Assembly (NCBI GenBank): GCA_013820865.1
Contig: JACDHU010000020.1
Coordinates: forward strand, 1-12,406
Direction of reading: 5' to 3'
Length of the DNA stretch: 12,406 nt
Source of the DNA: Chloroflexota bacterium
Lineage (GTDB): Bacteria > Chloroflexota > Limnocylindria > QHBO01
Each line of letters begins with the position of its first letter. The stretch's first letter is position 1. The position numbers were made by a program, and so were the translations under genes. Positions 1-6,602 of the stretch are shown piece after piece. Below the pieces are notes generated by a model, which searched no databases, was not told the DNA's origin, and saw only the letters and a program-made list of their open reading frames with translations.

Positions 1-89
1 GCGGTGAGGCCCTCGAGGACCTGGATGCTGGCGGCGTTGTAGCTCGACGCCTTGGCGGCGCGCGCCTTCGGGGCTCGTTCGACGGTCAT
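1..89 (-). CDS. gyrB: DNA gyrase subunit B, N-terminal fragment (runs off window)
   Basis: Only the first 30 codons are present, read leftward from an ATG at 89-87. After a short basic, alanine-rich leader the protein enters the motif SYNAASIQVLEGLTA, which matches the conserved N-terminal entry of type II topoisomerase B subunits (YxAxxIxVLEGLxAVRxRPGMYIG), just before the GHKL ATPase domain. GyrB introduces negative supercoils with GyrA, using ATP. The ATG overlaps the parB stop codon (ATGA), and an AGGAGG lies inside the parB 3' end at 108-103, 13 nt upstream, so translation is probably coupled to parB. ParE is the alternative, since this segment does not separate the two. GyrB is preferred because it is universal and many bacteria lack ParE. 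Confidence 0.82.
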   Translation of the reverse strand, partial: MTVERAPKARAAKASSYNAASIQVLEGLT

Positions 90-1039
90 GTGGGTGGGGC
101 AACCTCCTGGTCGGAATGGACCGATGCCGCTTGTCCGGCGGCCGACTCGCCCGCTGTTGCGCCGTTTGCTGCGCCGGCTCCGCGGGTGATGATGGAATAC
201 AGGCGATCGAGCTCCTCGTCCGAGTAGAAGTCGATGACGAGGCGCCCGCCACGCCGCGTGCGCACGATTCCGACCTTCGTGGCCAGCATGCCGCGCAACT
301 GCGCCTCGACGTCCTGGAGATCATGGCTCAGGGATTTGCGTTCCCGCGCCGGCTCCTCGTCGCGCTTGCGGCGCACGAGCTCTTCGGTCTGGCGCACGCT
401 GAGGGCGCGCCCGAGGACGACGCTCAGCGCGGCCCGCTGGAGCTCCGGGATGGTGATGGCGGCGAGCGCCCGGCCGTGGCCCTCGCTGATCCTGCCTTCG
501 ACGATGGCCTGGCGCGTTTCGGCGGCGAGATCAAGGAGGCGGAGTGCGTTGGTGACGGCTACGCGGCTCTTGCCGACCTGGCGCGCGACCGATTCGTGGG
601 TCAATCCGAAGTGGTCGATCAACTGCCGATAGGCGAGCGCCGTCTCGATGGCGTTGAGATCCTCGCGCTGGATGTTCTCGATGAGCGCCAGCTCGAGCGA
701 GGTTTCATCATCGTTGGCGTCGCGGATGACGACGGGCACCGTGTCGAGTCCGGCCATGCGGGCCGCGCGAAGCCGCCGCTCGCCCGCGATGAGCTGGTAG
801 GTCCCATCGGCCAGCGTCCGGGCAACGATCGGCTGGAGGATGCCGTGCACGGCGATCGAGGCCGCGAGCTCGCCGAGTTGATCGTCGTCGAAGGCCGTTC
901 GCGGCTGGTTGGGATTGCGCTCGATGCGATCAAGCGCTATCTCGAGGACGGCGCGCTCGTCCCGGCCGCGTGGAATGAGCGCGTCGAGGCCGCGGCCGAG
1001 TCCGAATGAGCGCGTCGGGCGCGTGGCATTACTAGCCAC
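86..1039 (-). CDS. parB: Chromosome partitioning protein ParB (parS-binding CTPase clamp)
   Basis: ParB binds parS, uses CTP to close into a sliding DNA clamp, and is moved by ParA. With the start used here the protein has 317 residues. It opens with the family signature FGLGRGLDALIP (12-23), then NPNQPR (42-47), the CTP-binding GERR motif (86-89), LIENIQREDLN (119-129), and a helix-turn-helix around 147-170 (ESVARQVGKSRVAVTNAL). The C-terminal dimerisation segment contains RLVIDFYSDEELDRL, followed by a disordered Ala/Gly tail of about 35 residues. A longer reading frame starts at 1099, but I chose the GTG at 1039-1037: it has GAGGT 8 nt upstream and gives the usual N-terminus just before the signature. 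This start overlaps the end of parA by 8 bp. The stop overlaps the gyrB start. Confidence 0.95.
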   Translation of the reverse strand: MASNATRPTRSFGLGRGLDALIPRGRDERAVLEIALDRIERNPNQPRTAFDDDQLGELAASIAVHGILQPIVARTLADGTYQLIAGERRLRAARMAGLDTVPVVIRDANDDETSLELALIENIQREDLNAIETALAYRQLIDHFGLTHESVARQVGKSRVAVTNALRLLDLAAETRQAIVEGRISEGHGRALAAITIPELQRAALSVVLGRALSVRQTEELVRRKRDEEPARERKSLSHDLQDVEAQLRGMLATKVGIVRTRRGGRLVIDFYSDEELDRLYSIITRGAGAANGATAGESAAGQAASVHSDQEVAPPT

Positions 1040-1793
1040 GCGCGGTGACCTCGCCGGCCAGTTCGCGATAGGCGGTCGCGCCGCGCGAGGCCGGGTCATA
1101 CAGGGCGATCGGCAGGCCGTGGCTCGGTGCCTCGGACAGGCGGACGGAACGCGGGACGACCGTCTGATAGACCGATCCGTTCATGTGCCGGCGAACCTCG
1201 GTCGCGACCTGTGCCGACAGCCGCGTGCGCGCGTCGTACATGGTGAGCACCACGCCCTCGATCTCGAGCCGTGGATTCAGTCCTTCGCGCACTCGTTGAA
1301 TGGTGTTCACCAGTTGGCTCAGCCCCTCCAGGGCGTAGTACTCGGTCTGGATCGGGATGAGGACCCCGTCCGCCGCGGTCAATGCGTTCAATGTCAGCAA
1401 CCCCAACGACGGGGGGCAGTCGATCAGCACCCGATCGTATCGGCCATTCAGCTCCGCGAGGCTCGCGGCGAGCCGGCGCTCGCGCGCCATGACCCCGACA
1501 AGTTCCACCTCCGCGCCGGACAGGGCCGGAGCCGATGGAACCAGGTCCAGATCCTCGACCGCCGTGCTCACGATGAGCTCACTGATCGGTATGCGATCGA
1601 CGAGCGCCTCATACGAGGAGCGTTCGACAGCGCGCCGATCGACGCCGAGGCCGCTCGTGGCATTTCCCTGCGGGTCGAGATCGATGACGAGGGTACGAGT
1701 TCCGGAGAGAGCGAGGTAGGCAGCCAGGTTGATCACCGTGGTCGTCTTGCCAACGCCGCCCTTTTGGTTTGTGCAGGCCGTGACTCGGACCAC
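1032..1793 (-). CDS. parA: Chromosome partitioning ATPase ParA/Soj
   Basis: ParA is a deviant-Walker ATPase that dimerises with ATP on the nucleoid and pulls ParB-parS complexes during origin segregation. The protein of 253 residues has the deviant Walker A KGGVGKT (11-17), the A' motif DLDPQGN (38-44), and the Walker B region LIDCPPSLGLLTLNAL (123-138), followed by the typical PIQTEYYALEGLSQL stretch. Its length is normal for chromosomal ParA/Soj without an N-terminal DNA-binding domain. The start is GTG at 1793-1791, with GGAG 5 nt upstream, giving the usual short lead MVRVTACTNQ. Another GTG 6 bp upstream (1799) is in frame but has no properly spaced ribosome binding site. It heads the parA-parB-gyrB unit and is divergent from mreD; a parS site lies about 110 bp upstream. 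Confidence 0.95.
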   Translation of the reverse strand: MVRVTACTNQKGGVGKTTTVINLAAYLALSGTRTLVIDLDPQGNATSGLGVDRRAVERSSYEALVDRIPISELIVSTAVEDLDLVPSAPALSGAEVELVGVMARERRLAASLAELNGRYDRVLIDCPPSLGLLTLNALTAADGVLIPIQTEYYALEGLSQLVNTIQRVREGLNPRLEIEGVVLTMYDARTRLSAQVATEVRRHMNGSVYQTVVPRSVRLSEAPSHGLPIALYDPASRGATAYRELAGEVTARG

Positions 1794-1837
1794 GAGCACT
1801 CCGCTGCGAGTTAAATGGGCTCCGAATGGGCACCGTC

Positions 1838-1846
1838 ATTCTACCA
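1838..1846 (-). promoter_or_regulatory. Candidate extended -10 promoter for parA-parB-gyrB
   Basis: On the minus strand the sequence TGGTAGAAT (1846-1838) has the form TGn plus TAGAAT, five of six matches to TATAAT with an extended -10 element. No good -35 is seen, which is common for extended -10 promoters. Transcription would start near 1831 and leave a leader of about 38 nt before the parA GTG. Prediction only. Confidence 0.4.
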
Positions 1847-1905
1847 GTTTTCACCTTGCCCGACGCCGCTCCGACGCCGGCTCCTGGGATTCTCCCGGAA
1901 CCGAT

Positions 1906-1921
1906 TGTTTCACGTGGATCA
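1906..1921. promoter_or_regulatory. parS: parS centromere-like site
   Basis: TGTTTCACGTGGATCA matches 14 of 16 positions of the widely conserved bacterial parS palindrome TGTTTCACGTGAAACA. The left half and the CACGTG core are perfect; the two mismatches are both in the right half. It lies between the divergent parA and mreD genes, where chromosomal parS sites are often found, close to a parAB pair. ParB bound here would load as a clamp and could also affect both flanking promoters. Confidence 0.8.
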
Positions 1922-1924
1922 TGG

Positions 1925-1933
1925 TTATCCACA
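1925..1933 (+). promoter_or_regulatory. Perfect DnaA box
   Basis: TTATCCACA is an exact match to the strong consensus DnaA box, unexpected by chance in such GC-rich DNA. It starts 4 nt after the end of the parS site and lies just upstream of the likely mreD -10 element. Its ATCCAC (1927-1932) pairs with GTGGAT (1914-1919) inside parS to form a 6-bp inverted repeat with a 7-nt gap. I found no cluster of further boxes and no dnaA gene, so this is not enough to call oriC. It may be a regulatory or origin-proximal DnaA site. Confidence 0.6.
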
Positions 1934-1958
1934 TCCGGATGGATAGCTCGCACGACCG

Positions 1959-1964
1959 TATACT
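1959..1964 (+). promoter_or_regulatory. Candidate -10 box for the mreD-mrdA-rodA operon
   Basis: TATACT matches TATAAT at five of six positions in an otherwise GC-rich spacer. Transcription would begin near 1971, leaving about 33 nt before the proposed mreD ATC start at 2004, with its GGAG at 1993-1996 inside the leader. No convincing -35 is present; the expected -35 zone adjoins the DnaA box, which would suit a factor-controlled promoter. Confidence 0.4.
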
Positions 1965-2003
1965 CATCGGCAGCAGTCCATCCACGGTTCTCGGAGCGCG
2001 ACC

Positions 2004-2501
2004 ATCTCGTATCTCGGACCTCTCCTCGCGATCGTCGTCGGCATTCTGCACGCGGCGCTCGCCCCGGTGATCGTCATTGGCGGGGTGAAGCCGAACCTTG
2101 TGCTCGTTGCAGTCGTGCTCGTGACGGCTTTTGGCGGCTTCATGCCCGGGATCACCTGGGCCTTCGTGGCGGGATTGACGGCGAACCTGCTCGTTGGCGA
2201 TGCGCTCGGCTCCGTGCCCCTGGTCATGCTCGTCGTGGCCGCGCTCGTTGCCGGTGCCGGTCGCCTCGTGGGCAGAGCGGTGTGGGTCACCCCGATCATC
2301 GCCGCCTTCGTCGGGTCGGTCGTTGCCGACATCGGATCGATCGGGCTCGCCACGCTCGTGGCCGACGCCTCGGCCGTGGTCCTGCCCACCGACCTCGTGA
2401 TCGGTGCGGCCTTCCTGAACGCGGCCATCTGTGCGGTTCTGCTCTATCCGGCTCGGGCCATCGCGTCGCGCCGCATCGCCGATGAATCGGCCGCGTGGTA
2501 G
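2004..2501 (+). CDS. mreD: Rod shape-determining protein MreD, apparent ATC start
   Basis: MreD is a small polytopic membrane protein of the elongasome, normally encoded just before PBP2 and RodA, as here. The 165-residue product is very hydrophobic, with about five predicted membrane segments. It carries the typical MreD opening of a first helix followed by GGVKPNLVLVAVVLVTAFGGF. No ATG, GTG or TTG exists upstream in frame. The first usual start is GTG at 2067, which would cut away 21 residues, including the first helix (YLGPLLAIVVGILHAALAP). The conserved-looking frame stays open back to a stop at 1944, and the ATC at 2004 has GGAG 7 nt upstream, so a rare ATC start is proposed. It ends 4 nt before mrdA. 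mreB and mreC are not next to it. Confidence 0.8.
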   Translation: MSYLGPLLAIVVGILHAALAPVIVIGGVKPNLVLVAVVLVTAFGGFMPGITWAFVAGLTANLLVGDALGSVPLVMLVVAALVAGAGRLVGRAVWVTPIIAAFVGSVVADIGSIGLATLVADASAVVLPTDLVIGAAFLNAAICAVLLYPARAIASRRIADESAAW

Positions 2502-2505
2502 CGCC

Positions 2506-4419
2506 ATGGCCGACCTGAACGACGGACGCCTTGACCTTCGACGTTCGCGTGGCCGCTTCATTGCCTTCGGCGTCGTCGCCGCGCTGCTCGTGCTGGGGCT
2601 TGGGGGCCGGCTCTTCCAGCTCCAGATCGTCAACGGCGAGGTGTACACGGGCCGCGCCGTCGCAGATCGGACGGTGGAGGTCGCCATTCCTGCGCCGCGC
2701 GGCCTGGTCTTCGACCGGAGCGGCAGTCCGGTAGCGGTCAATACGCCCTCGTGGACCGTCAGGGTCCGACCCGCCGATCTTCCGGACGCGGACCGGCGGC
2801 GCGTGCTGGCGCGCGTTGCCGAGCTGACCGGCACAAGCGGCGCGAGATTGCGTGCCCGCCTCGAGGCATTCGTGGGATCCCCGTTCGACCTTGTCCCGAT
2901 TGAGCGCGGCGTGACCCGCGAGGCGGCCTTGCTCATCGGTGAGGAGAGCGATGACCTGCCCGGGATCGTGGTTGCGGTGGAGCCGACTCGCCGCTATCTC
3001 GACGAGACCGGTGCAGCGGGCGGCGCGCTGCTGTCACACATCGTGGGATACATCGGTCCGGTCACGCGCGATGATCTCCTGACGCTCGAAGACGAGGGGT
3101 ACCTGCGCGACGACCTGATCGGCAAGGCCGGCGTCGAGGCCTCATTCGAGGAGGAGCTGCGCGGAACGTACGGGTCCGAGCTGGTGCAGCGGGACGCGTC
3201 GGGTCGGCTGGTTCGGGTCATCGAGACGATCGAGGAGCCGCAGTCCGGCACGAACCTGATGCTGACGGTCGACGCCGAGGTGCAGCGGCTTGCCGAACAG
3301 TCGCTCATATGGGGCATGGACGTGGCCGGCGTCAGCCAGGGGGTCACGGCCGTCATGAACCCGCAGACGGGCGAGATCCTGGCCATGGTTTCCCTGCCGG
3401 CGTACGACAACAACAAGTTCGCCGCCGGCATCACCACCGAGGATTTCAACATCTATCTCGCCGATCAGAATCAGCCGCTGCGCAACCACGCCATCAGCGA
3501 CATCTACCCTCCGGGCTCGACCTACAAGCTCGTGACCGGGATCGCCGCGCTCGAGGAGGGCGTCACCACGGCGGGCCGCGAATGGCCGACGTACGGCTGC
3601 TACCAGATCCCCGGCGCGCCCGAGGGCGAGTGCCTCTTCGACTGGAACCGACAGGGCTTCGGACCGCTCGCAATGGTCGATGCCTTCGCCAAGAGCTCCG
3701 ACACGTTCTTCTACCAGATGGCGATCCAGACCGGCATCGATCCCCTGGCCGCGTGGGCGCGCGAACTCGGGTATGGCGAACTGTCGGGCATCCGGCTGCC
3801 GGGCGAGGAGCCGGGCATCATCGCCAGCACGGAATGGGCGCGCCAACAGGGACGCGCCGGCGTCTTCACCGGTGAGCTGGCGCAGGCCGGCATCGGTCAG
3901 AACGTGATCGCGGTCACCCCGTTGCAGGTGCTCAACTCGTATGCGGCCGTGGCAAACGGCGGCAACCTGATGCGGCCGATGATCGTGCGCGGCGAGACCG
4001 ATGCCGACGGCAACCTCGTCCGCGAATACGCGCCGGAGCTGCTCCACCGCATCGATGCCGATCCGGCCACGCTCCAGACGATGCGCATCGGCGCGCGCGA
4101 GGTCATCACGTCGGGTCACGCCTACAACATCCGTGATCTCGATCTGCCCGGCGCCCTGTCCGGCAAGACCGGCACCGCCGAATTCGGGGAGTTGACCGAG
4201 GCAGGCACGCTGCCCTTCCATTCCTGGTTCGTGGCGTATCTGCCCAGCGCTGCCGGCGCGACCGATGCCGACCTGGCCATTGTCTCGTTCAACTACTCGG
4301 CAGTCGTGCCGGGCAACGTATCGGCCGAGGTCGTCAAGTACTTCCTCCAGCTGTACTACGACCTCGACCAGGATCTGCGCCTGGATCCGAACGACTTCAG
4401 CCTCGTGACGGCGAACTGA
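2506..4419 (+). CDS. mrdA: Penicillin-binding protein 2 (elongation-specific transpeptidase)
   Basis: PBP2 is a class B transpeptidase that cross-links new lateral-wall peptidoglycan made by RodA. The 637-residue protein has one N-terminal membrane anchor (about residues 18-40), then the PBP dimerisation domain (DLIGKAGVEASFEEELRGTYG region). The transpeptidase domain has the three active-site motifs: STYK with catalytic Ser338 and Lys341, SSD at 397-399 (the SxD form seen in PBP2 proteins), and KTGTAE at 554-559. The size is normal. The frame extends further upstream with ATGs at 2431 and 2482 inside mreD; the ATG at 2506 is chosen because it lies 4 nt after the mreD stop and gives a normal short cytoplasmic tail. 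Its ribosome binding site is weak, so coupling to mreD translation is likely. Confidence 0.94.
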   Translation: MADLNDGRLDLRRSRGRFIAFGVVAALLVLGLGGRLFQLQIVNGEVYTGRAVADRTVEVAIPAPRGLVFDRSGSPVAVNTPSWTVRVRPADLPDADRRRVLARVAELTGTSGARLRARLEAFVGSPFDLVPIERGVTREAALLIGEESDDLPGIVVAVEPTRRYLDETGAAGGALLSHIVGYIGPVTRDDLLTLEDEGYLRDDLIGKAGVEASFEEELRGTYGSELVQRDASGRLVRVIETIEEPQSGTNLMLTVDAEVQRLAEQSLIWGMDVAGVSQGVTAVMNPQTGEILAMVSLPAYDNNKFAAGITTEDFNIYLADQNQPLRNHAISDIYPPGSTYKLVTGIAALEEGVTTAGREWPTYGCYQIPGAPEGECLFDWNRQGFGPLAMVDAFAKSSDTFFYQMAIQTGIDPLAAWARELGYGELSGIRLPGEEPGIIASTEWARQQGRAGVFTGELAQAGIGQNVIAVTPLQVLNSYAAVANGGNLMRPMIVRGETDADGNLVREYAPELLHRIDADPATLQTMRIGAREVITSGHAYNIRDLDLPGALSGKTGTAEFGELTEAGTLPFHSWFVAYLPSAAGATDADLAIVSFNYSAVVPGNVSAEVVKYFLQLYYDLDQDLRLDPNDFSLVTAN

Positions 4420-4422
4420 CCG

Positions 4423-5559
4423 ATGGGTGTCGCGACCGCAACCCTCGTCGAGACCTTCAAGGCGCGTGACTGGCGTCACTTCGACGTCCAGCTGCTCCTC
4501 TACGTCGTGCTGCTGATCACGGTAGGCGTGGTGATGGGCTACTCCGCGGGCTTCAATGATCCGGGAGCCGGCCCGGGAGCGTCGCAGACGGTGAAGACGC
4601 TGATGTGGGCAGCCATCGGCCTCACCCTCTTCTTCGTGGCCTCCAGCGTCGACTACCACTGGCTCCAGACGCTCGGCGCCCCGATCTACGTCCTCGTCCT
4701 CGGGCTGCTGGCCATCACCATGCTCATCGGCACCAACCTGTTCGGTGCCCAGATGTCGGTCACCGTGGCCGGCCTCGACTTCCAGTTCAGCGAGGTGAGC
4801 AAGGTCTTCATGATCGCGGTGCTGGCCGCGTACCTGGCCTCGCGCCGTGAGCGCATCGGTCGACTCTCGACCATCCTTGTTGCCGGCGCGCTGATGGCAG
4901 TGCCCACCTTTCTCGTGTTCCGTCAGCCGGACCTCGGCACCGCCCTCGTGTTCGTGGGCATCCTCATCGGCATGCTGTTCATGAGCGGCGCCAGCCTTGG
5001 CTGGATGGGACTCATGGCCGCGGCGGTCATCGGCTCAGCGCCGGTGGTCGTTTCGATGCTGCATGAGTACCAGCGCCAGCGCCTCTTCTGTTTCCTGGAT
5101 CCCTATGCCGATGCGCAGGACGCCTGCTTCCAGCTCGTCCAGGCCCTCAACGCGGTCGGCTCCGGCGGCTGGCTGGGACGTGGCCTGACCGTCGGCGGCG
5201 AAGACCAGCGCGGATACATCCCGGTGCAGTCGACCGACTTCATCTTCACGGTGGTCGCGGAGGATCTCGGCTTCGTCGGCGGGATCGTGGTGCTCTCCAT
5301 CTTCGGACTGCTGCTGTGGCGGGTGCTGCTGATCGGTTGGCAGGCGCGCGACTCGTTCGGCATGATGATCTCGGTCGGGCTGGCCAGCATGCTCCTGTTC
5401 CAGCTCATGGTGAACGTCGGGATGGTGATCGGGGTCATGCCGGTGACCGGCATTCCGCTGCCGTTCGTCACGTACGGCGGCTCCAGCCTCATCAGCCTGA
5501 TGTTCGGGATGGGCATCCTCCAGTCGATCCGCATGCGCAGCCACAAACCCACGCTCTGA
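4423..5559 (+). CDS. rodA: Peptidoglycan glycosyltransferase RodA (SEDS family)
   Basis: RodA polymerises lipid II into glycan strands and works as a pair with PBP2. The 378-residue protein is polytopic with about ten membrane segments. It carries SEDS hallmarks: RQPDLGTAL (167-175), GSGGWLGRGL, then YIPVQSTDFIFTVVAEDLGF, whose Asp272 corresponds to the catalytic aspartate region, and PVTGIPLPFVTYGGSSL near the C-terminus. The segment before the QPDLGTAL region is unusual, reading FQFSEVSK where FQPSExxK is typical. RodA is preferred over FtsW because of the mreD-mrdA context. The ATG lies 3 nt after the mrdA stop. No strong terminator was seen after the stop. Confidence 0.93.
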   Translation: MGVATATLVETFKARDWRHFDVQLLLYVVLLITVGVVMGYSAGFNDPGAGPGASQTVKTLMWAAIGLTLFFVASSVDYHWLQTLGAPIYVLVLGLLAITMLIGTNLFGAQMSVTVAGLDFQFSEVSKVFMIAVLAAYLASRRERIGRLSTILVAGALMAVPTFLVFRQPDLGTALVFVGILIGMLFMSGASLGWMGLMAAAVIGSAPVVVSMLHEYQRQRLFCFLDPYADAQDACFQLVQALNAVGSGGWLGRGLTVGGEDQRGYIPVQSTDFIFTVVAEDLGFVGGIVVLSIFGLLLWRVLLIGWQARDSFGMMISVGLASMLLFQLMVNVGMVIGVMPVTGIPLPFVTYGGSSLISLMFGMGILQSIRMRSHKPTL

Positions 5560-5805
5560 CCGAGTTCTTCGCGTGCGTTTCACCGGGCGGAGGTAACGAC
5601 CAGCTTCAGCGCTTTCCGTTCTCTCACGGGGTGGGTTCGGGGTCTCACGCGGGTCAGGGGAGTCGTCGGCGTCCTGTCAGCCGTTATATCACTAATGATA
5701 TATTCGTTGACAGCTGGCCGGCGCGGCGAATGCGGTCCCGCAGCGAGATGGCGCTCACGCGGAGACTGGCCGCGGATCGGTTTCGACGCTAGGATCACGG
5801 GACCC
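5560..5805. other. Intergenic region rodA to DUF2344 gene
   Basis: This 246-bp spacer holds no convincing gene; readings through it are extensions or shadows of neighbours. Its main content is an AT-rich nested palindrome at 5674-5713. A weak direct repeat beginning TCTCACG occurs at 5622 and 5643. No clear terminator for the rodA operon is visible. Confidence 0.6.
5674..5713. promoter_or_regulatory. 40-bp nested palindrome, candidate operator/promoter
   Basis: The structure is CTGTCA-N5-TATATCA-CTAA-TGATATA-N5-TGACAG: two perfect inverted repeats (6 bp outer, 7 bp inner) sharing one centre with equal 5-nt spacers. It is strongly AT-rich inside GC-rich DNA. The plus strand contains TGATATATT (5696-5704), an extended -10 with TATATT, and the minus strand contains TGATATAAC (5691-5683). 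A dimeric or tetrameric repressor bound here would cover these elements. The regulator is unknown and not encoded nearby. Confidence 0.55.
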
Positions 5806-6522
5806 ATGAAAACACGATCCGATGACGCCCCACCGCGACAGCGCTGGCAGCTCTTGTTCAGCCGCGCCGCGCCGGCCCTGCGCATGCGCCAGGCCGAGCT
5901 GGTCGACGAGCTCGAGCGCTCGTTCAATGAGGCAAGCCTCCCTCTCGCATACACCCGCGCGCTGAAGCCACGGCCGCGCATCAAGCTCGCCGCCAACCTG
6001 CCGATTGGCCTCGAGCTGCGCGGCGAGGTCGTCGAAGCCTACTTCGATGACCTCGTGCCCCACGAGCGGATCACCGCAGCCGGCGAGCTCTTTCCTGATG
6101 GCATCGAGCTGCGCGACGCCAAGGAGGTGTGGCACGGCTTCCCGTCGGCCGCATCCCAACTGCGCGGAGCGGAGTACGAGATCGACGTGGCTGGCGATGA
6201 CGCCCTCACGTCGGACGCGCTGCGTGGTGCCGTCGTCCGTCTCCTGTCCGCCGGCGAGTTGCAGGGCAAGCGACGCCGAGGGGAGAGCGAGCGACGGAGT
6301 GATGCGGGCGAGCGAGACCTGCGCCCGCTGATCGAGGACGTGGAGGTGCTCGAGGTTGACGAGAAGGCGCACACGGCCCGCCTGCGCACCGTCTTGCGCC
6401 TGGATCCCAGCGGCGCGGGTCGGCCCGAGGACGTCATTCATGCGCTCGACCTGCCGTTGAAGACGAGGCGCGCGGTTCGCACGCGGCTCGTGTTCGTTGA
6501 CACTCCTCCGATCGCTCGGTAA
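5806..6522 (+). CDS. DUF2344 / radical SAM-linked protein (TIGR03936-like)
   Basis: The 238-residue protein matches the DUF2344 pattern, known as TIGR03936, a domain that occurs next to or fused to B12-binding radical SAM proteins (TIGR03960) upstream of rplU. The visible core is near residues 13-105: RWQLLFSRAAPALRMRQAEL, then ERSFNEASLPLAYTRALKPRP and IKLAANLPIGLELRGE, which parallel the family features (seam of basic residues, LPLAYSQGFNPHPRI, LPVGVES). The C-terminal half includes a charged linker around residues 148-175. The biochemical role of the family is not established to my knowledge. The ATG at 5806 is chosen because an in-frame ATG at 5695 lies inside the palindrome; its ribosome binding site is poor (AGGA 11 nt upstream). 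The expected radical SAM partner is not adjacent. Confidence 0.8.
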   Translation: MKTRSDDAPPRQRWQLLFSRAAPALRMRQAELVDELERSFNEASLPLAYTRALKPRPRIKLAANLPIGLELRGEVVEAYFDDLVPHERITAAGELFPDGIELRDAKEVWHGFPSAASQLRGAEYEIDVAGDDALTSDALRGAVVRLLSAGELQGKRRRGESERRSDAGERDLRPLIEDVEVLEVDEKAHTARLRTVLRLDPSGAGRPEDVIHALDLPLKTRRAVRTRLVFVDTPPIAR

Positions 6523-6525
6523 ACT
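6497..6525 (+). promoter_or_regulatory. Promoter of the rplU-rpmA-rpmE-DUF1385-prfA block
   Basis: A perfect -35 TTGACA (6497-6502) is separated by exactly 17 bp from TAAACT (6520-6525), four of six matches to TATAAT. It lies over the last codons of the DUF2344 gene, and the TAA stop supplies the first three bases of the -10. Transcription would start near 6532, about 70 nt before rplU. This is the best sigma-70-type promoter in the window. Confidence 0.7.
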
Positions 6526-6536
6526 CGGAAGTTCCG

Positions 6537-6560
6537 CGGGCTGAACACTCGGCCCGTTTT
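6537..6560 (+). terminator. Hairpin with T-run in the rplU leader (terminator or attenuator)
   Basis: CGGGCTG (6537-6543) can pair with CGGCCCG (6550-6556), a seven-pair stem with one G-U pair around a 6-nt loop, followed by TTTT. It sits between the DUF2344 stop and rplU. It could end the DUF2344 transcript, but it also lies just downstream of the predicted rplU start site, so it could act as a leader attenuator controlling the ribosomal protein genes. Confidence 0.5.
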
Positions 6561-6602
6561 CGTGTGCGTCAGACACGCCTTTGCCAGATCCAGGAGAGCA
6601 GC

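Noticed and set aside
116..1009. Plus-strand 297-codon open frame
   Set aside because: It lies opposite parB, whose motifs are unmistakable; long antisense frames are expected in GC-rich genes.
1800..2003. Calling the parA-mreD spacer oriC
   Set aside because: Only one clear DnaA box, no AT-rich unwinding element and no dnaA gene in view; origin-proximal is as far as the evidence goes.
3142..4659. Minus-strand 505-codon open frame
   Set aside because: Antisense shadow of mrdA and rodA; no recognisable domain and a composition rich in Arg, His and Asp, typical of shadows.
5622..5663. Direct repeat starting TCTCACG with 21-bp period
   Set aside because: Only the first 7 bases match well; the rest is G-rich and loosely similar.
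5316..5792. Plus-strand frame running from inside rodA into the spacer
   Set aside because: Out of frame with rodA and without motifs; its 3' end covers the palindrome by chance.
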